Assembly (NCBI GenBank): GCA_965217625.1
Contig: OZ244557.1
Location: forward strand, 2,756,392 to 2,820,391
DNA: 64,000 nt
Origin: TK10-74A sp965217625
GTDB taxonomy: Bacteria; Chloroflexota; Dehalococcoidia; Bin125
Direction: 5' to 3'
In this document: positions 56,533 through 64,000 of the stretch, piece by piece
Numbering within the stretch: the stretch's first letter is position 1
How the letters are laid out: each line of letters begins with the position of its first letter
Made by a program: the position numbers and the translations under genes
Notes under the pieces: generated by a model
The model's input: only the letters and a program-made list of their open reading frames with translations
Told to the model about the DNA's origin: nothing
Databases searched by the model: none

Positions 56533-56681
56533 CGCGGCCAAGCCTACTCCCACCGCCCGACCGGCCAACCCGCGCCGCGCCGTTGTGTGTCCTCGCCCCG
56601 TCGGGCGTGTAGCGTATTGACCCAGACGGCGGACGGGGACGGGCCGCGCGACCAGGCGTCGCGACGGGGGAGCGATTGCCG

Positions 56682-59600
56682 GTGCGATTGCCGCTGCGAC
56701 TGCCGCTGCAATTGCGAGGACGGCGACCGCGGGGCCGGGCCGCGGCTGCGGCGCTGTGCGTCGCGCTGCTGCTGGCCCTCGCCGTCCCCGCCGACGCCCC
56801 GCTGCGCGCCCAGCCGGACGTGTCCCTGCCGCCGTTGCTCGACGCCCTCGCCACCCAGGCCGAGCGGCTGCACGCCGCCGGCGCTTCGCTCGACGGGAAC
56901 GCCCTGGGAGTGACGGGCAAGGCCCTGCGCGACGCCGTCGCGCTGCGCAGCCTGCGCCTCAACGACGCCGGTGCGGTGCAGGTCGCGGTGCGGCTGCGGG
57001 GCGCCGGGCCGCCCGCGGCCGCGCTGGCCGCGCTGGGCGTCGAGACGCAGATCTGGCGGCCCGACCTCGGCCACGCGCAACTCGTCGTGCCCCCGGCCCA
57101 ACTGCGCGCCCTGCTCGCGCTGCCCGGCATCCGCGACATCACGCTGCCCAGCTACGCGATCTCCGCCCGCGGCGCGGTCACGACCGAGGGCGACAGCGCC
57201 CTGCGCTTCGAGGCGCTGCGCGCGCGCACGGGCCTGACCGGCGACGGCGTGCGCGTCGGTGTCATCGCCGAGGGCATCGCCGGCCTCGCCGACGCCCAGG
57301 CCAGCGGCGACCTCCCGACCCTCGCCGGCCAGCACGACTTCACCAGCGAGGGCATTGATGGCAGCGCCGAGGGTACCGCGATGCTGGAGATCGTCCACGA
57401 CGTCGCCCCCAACGCCGCGCTCTACTTCGCCGCCGCCACCACCGCCGCCGAGATGATCGAGGCCGTCAACTACCTGGCCCAGCGCACCGACGTCGTCGTC
57501 GACGACCTGAGCTTCCACTTCCCCGACGACCAGCGCAGCGCCGTCTCGCTCAACACCGCCGCCGCGCTCAACCACCCGGCCTGGCCGATCCGCGCCTACG
57601 TCACCGCGGCCGGCAACTGGGCCCTGCGCCACTACGAGGGCGAGTTCCGCGCCGGCCCCGGCGGTCGCACGCTGGGCCTGACCGGCGCCGGTCCCGTGCA
57701 CCTCTTCGGCCGCGACGGCGCGACCGACCAACTCGGCCGTGGCGAGACGCCCTACAACGAAATCCGCCTCCAGTCCGGTGACGAGCTCCGCGCCGTGCTG
57801 CACTGGAACGACCCCTGGGGGGACTCGAGCAACGACTACGACCTGTTCCTGCTCGACGAGAGCGGCGCCGTCGTGGCCTCGGGGGCGGCGGAGCAGGGCG
57901 TCTCGACGCGCAACCCGCGGGAGCGCATCGTCTACCGGAACGACGGCGACGCCGGCCTCTTCCGGCTGGTCGTGCAGAACGCCGGCGGGCGCGCCGCCCC
58001 GCGTCGTCTGGAGCTCTTCGCGTTCGGCCCCAAGGCGCTCGAACCGGACGGCACGATCCTCAACTTCAACACGACCGCCAGCAGCCTGCTCGCGCAGAGC
58101 GACGCACCGGGCGGCGTCATCACGGTCGCCGCCGTGGGGCACGCCCCCGCCGACTTCCGCCGCGTGCGCCCGTACAGCAGCCGCGGGCCGACCAACAACG
58201 GCGCCCGCAAGCCCGACCTGGCCGCCGTCGACAACGTCGCGATCACGGGCGGCGGCGACTTCGCATCGCCCTTCTTCGGCACCAGCGCGGCCGCGCCGCA
58301 CGTCGTGGCGCTGGCGGCGCTGCTGCTCGAGGCGCGGCCGCAGCTCCTGGCCGAAGGCGGCGGCCGGCCCGATCGCGAACGCGAGATCCTGCGTCACGCG
58401 CTGACCGGCTCCGCCATCGACCTGGCGCCGCCCGGCCCCGACGACGCCTCGGGGGCCGGGCGCGTCGACGCGCTCGCCGCCGCCACCCTGCTCGATGCCA
58501 CGGCGCTGGTCGTCGAGCGCGACGCGGTCGCCGGGCCGGGCAGCCTGCGCGCCGCCATCGTCGCCGTCAACCAGCCGGCCGCCAACCGGCCGGCCGACGG
58601 CCCGCGGGCGATCTTCATCGACGCCGGGCTCAGCATCCGGCTGACGGCGACGCTGCCCCCGATCACGGGCGGCGACGTGAGTCTCTCCGGTGCGGCGACC
58701 ATCGTGGGCGACCGCTTGCCCGCCGGCGCGCCGGGCCTCGTCCTGAGCGCGGCGGCGGTCGCAATCGACGGGCTCACGATCAGCGGCGTGCCCGGCGTCG
58801 CCATCCGCGTCGCCGGCGCCGAGGACGTCGCCATCGACGGCGTCACGCTAACCGGCAACGGCGCCGGCATCCAGATCGACGACGGGTCGGCCCGCGTCGC
58901 GATCGGCGCCATGCAGGGCGTCACGATCACCGCCAACGACGGCCCCGGCATCGTCGTTGCCGGCGAGGGCACCCACGACGTCACGATCCAGAACAGCCGC
59001 ATCGGCGTCACGCCGGACGGCCTGGCGGCCGGCAACGCCGACGACGGCGTCCGCGTCGAGGCCGGCGCGACCGGCGTCGTGCTGGGCGCGCCCGCCGCCG
59101 CCGAGCCCCGGCTCCGCACTGCTCAAGTCACCGCCCAGGCCGCCGGCCAGGCCGCGACACTCGTCCACACGATCCGCGGGCGCGTGATCCTCAACGGGCA
59201 GCCCGCGCCTGCGGGCACGATCGTCGAAGCGCTGATCGACGGGCGGCCCGTCGCCGCCACCGCGGTGGGCGTCGTCGACGTCGACGGCGGGCCCGGCTTC
59301 GTGCTGACGATCCCCGGGCCGGGGCTGGTGGTGCGCTTCCGCGTCGCCGGCCTGTCCGCCGCGCGGCTGATCTTCTTCGAGCCGGGCGCGCTCGCCGACA
59401 TCGTGCTGGAAGCGAGCGGCGAGTTCCCGCGCTCGGAGCTGGCGCTGGCCGGCGCGAACGTCATCGCCTACAACGCCGGCGCCGGCCTGCGCCACGACGC
59501 CGGCGTCGTCAGCTATCGCGGCAACGCCATCTACGGCAACGCCGACGGCGACGTCCGCGGCGACGCGCCCACGCCCGCGCCGCCCGTCCTGACCGCGTTC

Positions 59601-60392
59601 CACTACACCGGCGACCGCCTGCGCGTCGATGCCACGGCCTCCGCCGGCGCCACCGTCGACCTGTACGTCGTGGAGGATCCGGCCGCGCCCGGCGTCGTGG
59701 CCGGCCCCGGCGGGGCCGGCGGGGCGCTGCGCTACCTCGGCAGCGCGCTGCCCGGCGAGGGCGGCTTCAGCGCGGCCCGCCTCGCCCCCGGGACGGCCCT
59801 CGCGCTGACCGCGCTGGCGACCGACGCCAGCGGCGCGACCTCCCGCTTCGCGACCAACCTGCGGCTCGGCCCGGGGCCGCGCATCGACGCCGTCTTCCCG
59901 GCCGAGGGCTCCAACGCCGGCGGCGTCCAGGTCACGATCACGGGCGCGGGGCTGGGCGACCTCGCTGGCTTCCACGTCGCCTTCGGCGACCGCGCAGCGA
60001 CCGCGCTCAGCGTCAGCGATACGCGCGCCGTCGTGATCACGCCGCCGCACGCCGCCGGGCCCGCCGCCCTCACGATCGAGGTCTCGGACGGGCGCACGCG
60101 CCGCGTCGAGGAGGCGTTCACCTTCCTCGCCGGGCGCGTCGTGCTGCTCAGTCCGGGCTGGAACAACGTCACCTGGTCCGGCCCCCGCACGCCGATCACC
60201 GCCGTCATCGCGCCGCTCGCGCCGCGCGTCAACGGGGTCTGGGCCTGGTTCGCCGCCGAGCAGCGCTGGCGCAGCTACCGCGTGGGCGCGCCCGCCATCG
60301 TCAACCAGCTCACCGCGCTGCAGCCGGGCCAGGCGATCTGGCTCCTGCTCGAAGGCGACCGGCCGCTGACCTGGGAGCAGCCCCCGCCGTAG
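56682..60392 (+). CDS. Large secreted subtilase-type protease with beta-helix and IPT/TIG domains
   Basis: This protein of about 1236 residues has a signal peptide (LCVALLLALAVPADA) and a subtilase-fold domain ending in the Ser motif FFGTSAAAPHVVALAALLLEA. The Asp position reads GVIAEG and the His position GTAMLEIVHDVAPNA, so Glu replaces classical residues. A parallel beta-helix (about 610-830), a carboxypeptidase-like insert and an IPT/TIG domain (PRIDAVFPAEGSNAGGVQVTITG) follow. GTG 56682 is preferred over TTG 56676, which sits too near GGGGGAG. Confidence 0.82.
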   Translation: MRLPLRLPLQLRGRRPRGRAAAAALCVALLLALAVPADAPLRAQPDVSLPPLLDALATQAERLHAAGASLDGNALGVTGKALRDAVALRSLRLNDAGAVQVAVRLRGAGPPAAALAALGVETQIWRPDLGHAQLVVPPAQLRALLALPGIRDITLPSYAISARGAVTTEGDSALRFEALRARTGLTGDGVRVGVIAEGIAGLADAQASGDLPTLAGQHDFTSEGIDGSAEGTAMLEIVHDVAPNAALYFAAATTAAEMIEAVNYLAQRTDVVVDDLSFHFPDDQRSAVSLNTAAALNHPAWPIRAYVTAAGNWALRHYEGEFRAGPGGRTLGLTGAGPVHLFGRDGATDQLGRGETPYNEIRLQSGDELRAVLHWNDPWGDSSNDYDLFLLDESGAVVASGAAEQGVSTRNPRERIVYRNDGDAGLFRLVVQNAGGRAAPRRLELFAFGPKALEPDGTILNFNTTASSLLAQSDAPGGVITVAAVGHAPADFRRVRPYSSRGPTNNGARKPDLAAVDNVAITGGGDFASPFFGTSAAAPHVVALAALLLEARPQLLAEGGGRPDREREILRHALTGSAIDLAPPGPDDASGAGRVDALAAATLLDATALVVERDAVAGPGSLRAAIVAVNQPAANRPADGPRAIFIDAGLSIRLTATLPPITGGDVSLSGAATIVGDRLPAGAPGLVLSAAAVAIDGLTISGVPGVAIRVAGAEDVAIDGVTLTGNGAGIQIDDGSARVAIGAMQGVTITANDGPGIVVAGEGTHDVTIQNSRIGVTPDGLAAGNADDGVRVEAGATGVVLGAPAAAEPRLRTAQVTAQAAGQAATLVHTIRGRVILNGQPAPAGTIVEALIDGRPVAATAVGVVDVDGGPGFVLTIPGPGLVVRFRVAGLSAARLIFFEPGALADIVLEASGEFPRSELALAGANVIAYNAGAGLRHDAGVVSYRGNAIYGNADGDVRGDAPTPAPPVLTAFHYTGDRLRVDATASAGATVDLYVVEDPAAPGVVAGPGGAGGALRYLGSALPGEGGFSAARLAPGTALALTALATDASGATSRFATNLRLGPGPRIDAVFPAEGSNAGGVQVTITGAGLGDLAGFHVAFGDRAATALSVSDTRAVVITPPHAAGPAALTIEVSDGRTRRVEEAFTFLAGRVVLLSPGWNNVTWSGPRTPITAVIAPLAPRVNGVWAWFAAEQRWRSYRVGAPAIVNQLTALQPGQAIWLLLEGDRPLTWEQPPP

Positions 60393-60457
60393 TGCCTGTT
60401 CACATTGCGGCGGCGTCATGGCAGGGCGCGGACAGTGCGTCGGTTGCCGGACTCAGG

Positions 60458-60463
60458 TATGAT
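60458..60463 (+). promoter_or_regulatory. -10 box of the PaREP1-like gene (leaderless)
   Basis: TATGAT ends 7 bp before ATG 60470; no ribosome site lies between. No strong -35 is seen. Confidence 0.5.
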
Positions 60464-60469
60464 TGGCCC

Positions 60470-60829
60470 ATGACCACCCGCTCCGACTACCACACCGACA
60501 CCGCGAACGAGTTCCTTATCAAAGGTCGCGCCCACCTCGCCGAGGGGGATCTGCTGCAGGCCTCGGAGAAGGGATGGGGCGCCACCGCCCGCATGGTCAA
60601 GGCCGTCGCCGAAACGCGCGGCTGGCCGCACACCACCCACGGCGACCTGTACCGCACCGTCGACCGCTTGGCGGAGGAACGCTCCGACCCGCGGCTGCAG
60701 ACTCTCTTTAGCGCGGCCGGATCCCTGCACCAAAACTTCTACGAGGGGCACATGGCCGAGGCGAGCGTCGCCAACGGCCTCAATGATGCCGAGGAGTTCG
60801 TCGGCCGGCTGCAGGCCGTCATCGACTGA
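60470..60829 (+). CDS. HEPN/PaREP1-like protein (paralogue of the cargo copy)
   Basis: This 119-residue helical protein has the blocks ASEKGWGATARMVKAVAETRGW and SLHQNFYEGHMAEASV, aligning along its length with the protein at 43568. No antitoxin-like gene follows here. The probable nuclease motif is R...H across TRGWPHTTH. Function inferred only from the family; it may be a free-standing relative. Confidence 0.65.
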   Translation: MTTRSDYHTDTANEFLIKGRAHLAEGDLLQASEKGWGATARMVKAVAETRGWPHTTHGDLYRTVDRLAEERSDPRLQTLFSAAGSLHQNFYEGHMAEASVANGLNDAEEFVGRLQAVID

Positions 60830-60928
60830 GCGGTGTTCGGGAAGCCCCGGGCCGCCTGCGTCCGCCTCGCGCGCAACCGCGGCGCGCGGCGATCAATCTG
60901 AACAGGCCCTCGTCCGGCCCCGTCAGCC

Positions 60929-61672
60929 CTACAGCGTCAGCCGGTAGGCGTTCGCGTCGAGCCAGCGACGGCAGGCCCGGTGCCGCGGGAAGCGGGCGTC
61001 GAGCTGCGACCAGAACGCCGCCGAGTGGTCGGGCTGGGTCAGGTGCAGCAGCTCATGCGCGACCACCGCCTCGAGCACCGCCGGCGGCGCCATCACCAGG
61101 CGCCAGTTGAAGCTCAGCCGCCCCTTCGACGAGCAACTGCCCCAGCACGTCGCCTGGTCCCGCACCGTCATCCGCCGCACCGGCCCGTCCGACGGCTGGA
61201 GCAGCCGCTCGACGCTGGCCAGCAGCGCCCGCCGCGCCTCGCCCCGGTACCAGTCCGTCAAGCGACGCCGCAGCGCCTCCTCGTCCGGCGGCTGCGGCAG
61301 GCGCACGCGCAACTCCGCGCGGGCCGGGTCCATCTCCACCGCCGCCCGCTCGGCCGCCGCGATCGACAACCGCAGCCACTGCCCGCGGTACGGCAGCGCC
61401 GTGCCCGGCCCCAGCGTCAGGCGGCGGCCCGCGCGCAGGATCGCCGTCGCGTGCCGATCCAGCCAGGCCTGCTGCTCGGCCAGCACCGCCTTGGCCTCGC
61501 GCGCCGCGACGCCGACCGGCAGCACGACTTCGAGGCCCCGTCGCGGGTGGATGTGGACCGCCGCGCGTCGCGCCCGCGTCGAGCGGCGCAGCCGGTACGG
61601 TACGGCCTGCCCGCCCACGCGCACCGCGCCGGCCGGCTCGACGCCGGTCGCGGGCTCGCTGACGCTCGGCAT
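60929..61672 (-). CDS. YgjP-type (M48-like, DUF45) metallopeptidase
   Basis: The 247-residue protein carries the family signature WGSCSSKGRLSFNWRLV and the zinc motif HELLHL, with a downstream His in QPDHSAAFW. The N-terminal region has the basic YRLRRSTRARRAAVHIHPRRG typical of the family. ATG 61672 follows GGGAG. Probably cytoplasmic; substrate unknown. Confidence 0.88.
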   Translation of the reverse strand: MPSVSEPATGVEPAGAVRVGGQAVPYRLRRSTRARRAAVHIHPRRGLEVVLPVGVAAREAKAVLAEQQAWLDRHATAILRAGRRLTLGPGTALPYRGQWLRLSIAAAERAAVEMDPARAELRVRLPQPPDEEALRRRLTDWYRGEARRALLASVERLLQPSDGPVRRMTVRDQATCWGSCSSKGRLSFNWRLVMAPPAVLEAVVAHELLHLTQPDHSAAFWSQLDARFPRHRACRRWLDANAYRLTL

Positions 61673-61781
61673 GCGTGGCTCCCTGCCGCCGGCCTGCGCC
61701 GATCGTAGCGCCGCCGTCCGTTTCGCGGGCGGCCGTTTCGCGGACGGGGGCGAACGTCCGGGCACGAGGCGGCGGGCGGGG

Positions 61782-62276
61782 TCAGTCGGCCGCGGAGGGC
61801 AGCAGCTCCACGGGGTCGCCGGGGCGCAACTGCCCCGTCTGCACGACGCGCGCGTAGACCCGGCTGCGGCCCGGGTGGCGATCCTGCGAGATGTGCAGCG
61901 GGTCGCCGTCGCGGAAGTACTTCGCGACGTGCCCGCAGGGCGTCGTGTAGCGCGTGACCTCCACCAGCACCGACTCCCCCAGCCGCAGCCGCGATCCGGG
62001 CGCCAGCTGCGCCCAGTCGAGGCCGCGCAGCGTCATGTTCTCGCCCGTGTCGCCCGGCCCGATCGGATGCCCATCGGCCTGCAGCGCCTCGATCACCTCG
62101 GCCGAGAACAGGCACAGCGCCCGGTCCCGCCCGCCGTGCGCCTTCGCGTTGCGCTGCCGGTCGACGGTGATGCCGAGCTCTGTCACCTCCGCGGCGTCGA
62201 GCGGGGTCTTCGGCACCCCGCCGTCGGAGGCGTTGATCTGGAGGATGCTGGCGGTCGTCGTGGCGGTACTCGTCAT
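61782..62276 (-). CDS. MOSC-domain protein
   Basis: The 164-residue MOSC protein (molybdenum cofactor sulfurase C-terminal fold) contains GGRDRALCLFSAEVIEAL, PGDTGENMTLRGLDW and the conserved Cys in RYTTPCGHVAKYF. Such stand-alone MOSC proteins bind or transfer molybdenum-cofactor-linked sulfur or related groups. ATG 62276 follows GAGGAC. Confidence 0.85.
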   Translation of the reverse strand: MTSTATTTASILQINASDGGVPKTPLDAAEVTELGITVDRQRNAKAHGGRDRALCLFSAEVIEALQADGHPIGPGDTGENMTLRGLDWAQLAPGSRLRLGESVLVEVTRYTTPCGHVAKYFRDGDPLHISQDRHPGRSRVYARVVQTGQLRPGDPVELLPSAAD

Positions 62277-62449
62277 CTCGGAAGTCCTCACGTCGGATGT
62301 CGTGGCCTGGGTTCCGCGTCCAGAATAGCGCGTCGCGTCGCAGCCGCGCTCCCTCGGCCGACACTTCCGCCAGAATGAGAACTGATGTACTATGCGGCCA
62401 TTGCGGGCGCCTTCGGTGGCCCCGATACTGCCGGGAGTGGGAGGGCTCC

Positions 62450-63448
62450 GTGGAGAAGCAGGCTCCTGGGACGCACGACCGCACGGAGGCCACGCTCGCT
62501 GAGTGGGTCCAGATGTTCCCGAACCGTGCCGGCCGGCCGCCGGTGCAGGACGATGCCCGACCGGGAGTTGGCGGTGTGGACTCCTACACGCGGGTTGACG
62601 GGCGCCGCGGCCGTCATTTCACGTCCATTGATGGCTCCCTGCTGCTGTGCGGCGATGCGAGGCAGTTGCTTGAGCTGCTCCCGAAAGATTCCGTCCAAAC
62701 CGTCGTCACGTCGCCGCCCTACTGGTCTCTCCGCGACTACAAGGCGGAGGGCCAAATTGGGCGGGACGACAGCCTCTCGGAGTATGTGGACAGCATCGTT
62801 GGCACCTTCGAAGAGTTGAAGCGCGTCCTTCGCGGTGATGGAACTGTGTGGCTCAACGTCGGCGACGCCTTCACCTCTGGCAACCGGCGCTATCGCGCAC
62901 CGGACAGGAAGAACCGCGCCCGTGCGATGAGCGTTCGACCGCCAACACCGGACGGCCTCAAGCCGAAGGATCTCATCGGCTTGCCATGGCGGCTGGCCTT
63001 CGGGCTCCAAGACGCCGGCTGGTGGGTTCGTTCGGAGGTGATCTGGAATAAGCCCAACGCGCACCCGGAGTCGGTGAGGGACCGCCCCACGAAGGCACAT
63101 GAGACGCTGTTTCTGCTGTCGAAGAGTCAGAACTACCACTACGACGTTCAAGCGGTGCAGGGACCGAATGGGCGCAGGCTGCGAACCGTCTGGGACATAC
63201 CAACCGAGCCAGGGCAGTGCCTCAACGGGGACGCGGGGGATCACCCGGCTCCGATGCCGCTGTCTCTCGCCCGGCGGTGCGTCTCGCTCACCAGCTCCGA
63301 GAACGGGGTTGTCCTCGACCCGTACGCCGGCTCGGGGACGACGCTGGTGGCGGCGCGGGAACTTGGCAGAAAGTGGGTTGGTATCGAGTTGAACCCGGCG
63401 TTCGTGGATCTGATCGAGCATCGGATGGGCGTCGATGAACCTGGATGA
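62450..63448 (+). CDS. N4-cytosine-type DNA methyltransferase
   Basis: The 332-residue beta-class methyltransferase has motif IV TSPPYWSLRDY (the SPPYW form typical of N4-cytosine enzymes), GDGTVWLNVGDA, and motif I DPYAGSGTTLVAAREL near the C-terminus. GTG 62450 is preferred because GGGAGG lies just upstream; ATG 62375 gives a longer form containing CGHCG. TACTAT (62388-62393) could be the -10. It overlaps a putative restriction endonuclease by 14 bp, forming a type II pair. Confidence 0.85.
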   Translation: MEKQAPGTHDRTEATLAEWVQMFPNRAGRPPVQDDARPGVGGVDSYTRVDGRRGRHFTSIDGSLLLCGDARQLLELLPKDSVQTVVTSPPYWSLRDYKAEGQIGRDDSLSEYVDSIVGTFEELKRVLRGDGTVWLNVGDAFTSGNRRYRAPDRKNRARAMSVRPPTPDGLKPKDLIGLPWRLAFGLQDAGWWVRSEVIWNKPNAHPESVRDRPTKAHETLFLLSKSQNYHYDVQAVQGPNGRRLRTVWDIPTEPGQCLNGDAGDHPAPMPLSLARRCVSLTSSENGVVLDPYAGSGTTLVAARELGRKWVGIELNPAFVDLIEHRMGVDEPG

Positions 63449-64000
63449 GCTCAAAGCAGAGATCGACAAGCTCTCGCCGGTCAAGATCGCGTTCGTTGTG
63501 AACGTTGTCGAATCTCTCTCGAATCCCCCTCGCGCCGACATCCACGCACAAGACACGTGGATCACCGGATCGCCGGAATGGATGGAGTATTTCGGGCTGG
63601 CACTGTCCGTCCATCATGCCGCGACGATCGAGCCCCTACAACTCACGGCCTTCGAGACGGTGTTCCGCAACGCCTGCACGGCTGCGGGATGGTCGGCCGA
63701 TGCACCCGGATCAGCGACTCAGAGATTCCTGGATATGACGGTCACCCCTGGCGATAGAGTGTCGCGACGCTTGTCTCTCAAATCCACCGCTGCGAAGAGG
63801 CTTCGCAAGACGACCGCCCACATCTCAAAGCTGACTGAGGCCGCGTGGGTTCAAGACGTGAGAACACCGACCGCTCGTCGCACGGCCATGAGGCAACTGT
63901 TCCAGGAGTACGCCGAGGCTGTGGATTCGATCGTGATGCTGCGAGCGTTCCGCGATGGCATCTCCATAGCCCGGTACCAGCTCGTCGAGATTCCGGTGGC
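63435..64000 (+). CDS. Putative type II restriction endonuclease (C-terminus beyond window)
   Basis: The open frame runs from ATG 63435 to the window end (188 residues visible). It starts MNLDELKAEIDKLSPVKIAFV and contains RRLSLKSTAAKRLRKTTAHIS and LTEAAWVQDVRTPTARRTAM, a layout I associate with restriction endonucleases partnered to SPPYW methylases. Base composition is less GC-rich than the core genome. The assignment rests mainly on overlap with the methyltransferase gene. Confidence 0.6.
   Translation, partial: MNLDELKAEIDKLSPVKIAFVVNVVESLSNPPRADIHAQDTWITGSPEWMEYFGLALSVHHAATIEPLQLTAFETVFRNACTAAGWSADAPGSATQRFLDMTVTPGDRVSRRLSLKSTAAKRLRKTTAHISKLTEAAWVQDVRTPTARRTAMRQLFQEYAEAVDSIVMLRAFRDGISIARYQLVEIPV

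Noticed and set aside
1..64000. tRNA, rRNA, CRISPR arrays and insertion sequences
   Set aside because: Scanning for T-loop GGTTCGA-type motifs, regularly spaced repeats with spacers, and transposase motifs gave nothing convincing; the repeats found are short tandem or regulatory.

Overview
The window is 64 kb of very GC-rich, gene-dense bacterial chromosome. Several features point to a Chloroflexota lineage near Thermomicrobia/Sphaerobacter. It has an inositol-phospholipid gene set (inositol-3-phosphate synthase, a CDP-alcohol phosphatidyltransferase, a PimA-like glycosyltransferase and LpxL-type acyltransferases), an F420-type luciferase-like oxidoreductase, many Pro/Gly-rich secreted or membrane proteins, and promoters whose -10 box sits exactly 7 bp before the start codon (leaderless type). 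The taxonomic call is inference; no rRNA or tRNA gene was seen.

Layout. 1-9.6 kb: housekeeping genes (recJ fragment, fabF, NAD(P)HX repair, acpS, folD, an orphan DNA methyltransferase, prfB with its programmed frameshift, a membrane-anchored peptidase-MA protein). 9.6-17.7 kb: a double-thioredoxin-fold protein, then a minus-strand lipid operon with overlapping stop/start codons (two acyltransferases, PHP phosphoesterase, GT4, CDP-alcohol transferase). Ino1 lies further upstream, and between it and the operon are a PD-(D/E)XK-like gene and two near-identical promoter-plus-hairpin RNA units. 17.9-25.9 kb: a secreted fibronectin-III protein, a tandem-duplicated small membrane protein, a HisN-type phosphatase, a thioredoxin-fold membrane protein, and a lower-GC three-gene overlapping island of unknown function.

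25.9-46.3 kb: an HK97-type phage structural block on the minus strand (small and large terminase, portal, protease, capsid, connectors, tail, tail-assembly chaperones with a -1 frameshift, baseplate, holin-like genes, amidase). It has no integrase, replication gene or full-length tape measure. A 6.4 kb cargo segment (about 37.6-44.1 kb) splits the packaging genes from the portal. It holds a Fic protein framed by 66-bp repeats, a DUF6941-like gene, a VOC protein, a truncated methyltransferase, a 1029-residue restriction-modification protein, a HEPN/PaREP1-like gene and a truncated antitoxin-like gene.

46.4-64 kb: a thioredoxin-fold protein, two duplicated mini membrane proteins, an F420-type oxidoreductase, a RelA/SpoT-domain synthetase overlapping a small partner gene, a LexA-type palindrome, an XRE/ImmA pair, an AMMECR1-like fusion, an isovaleryl-CoA dehydrogenase-like enzyme, a polysaccharide co-polymerase/BY-kinase-like protein, a giant secreted subtilase, a second PaREP1-like protein, a YgjP-type metallopeptidase, a MOSC protein, and an N4-cytosine methyltransferase overlapping a putative restriction endonuclease that runs off the end.
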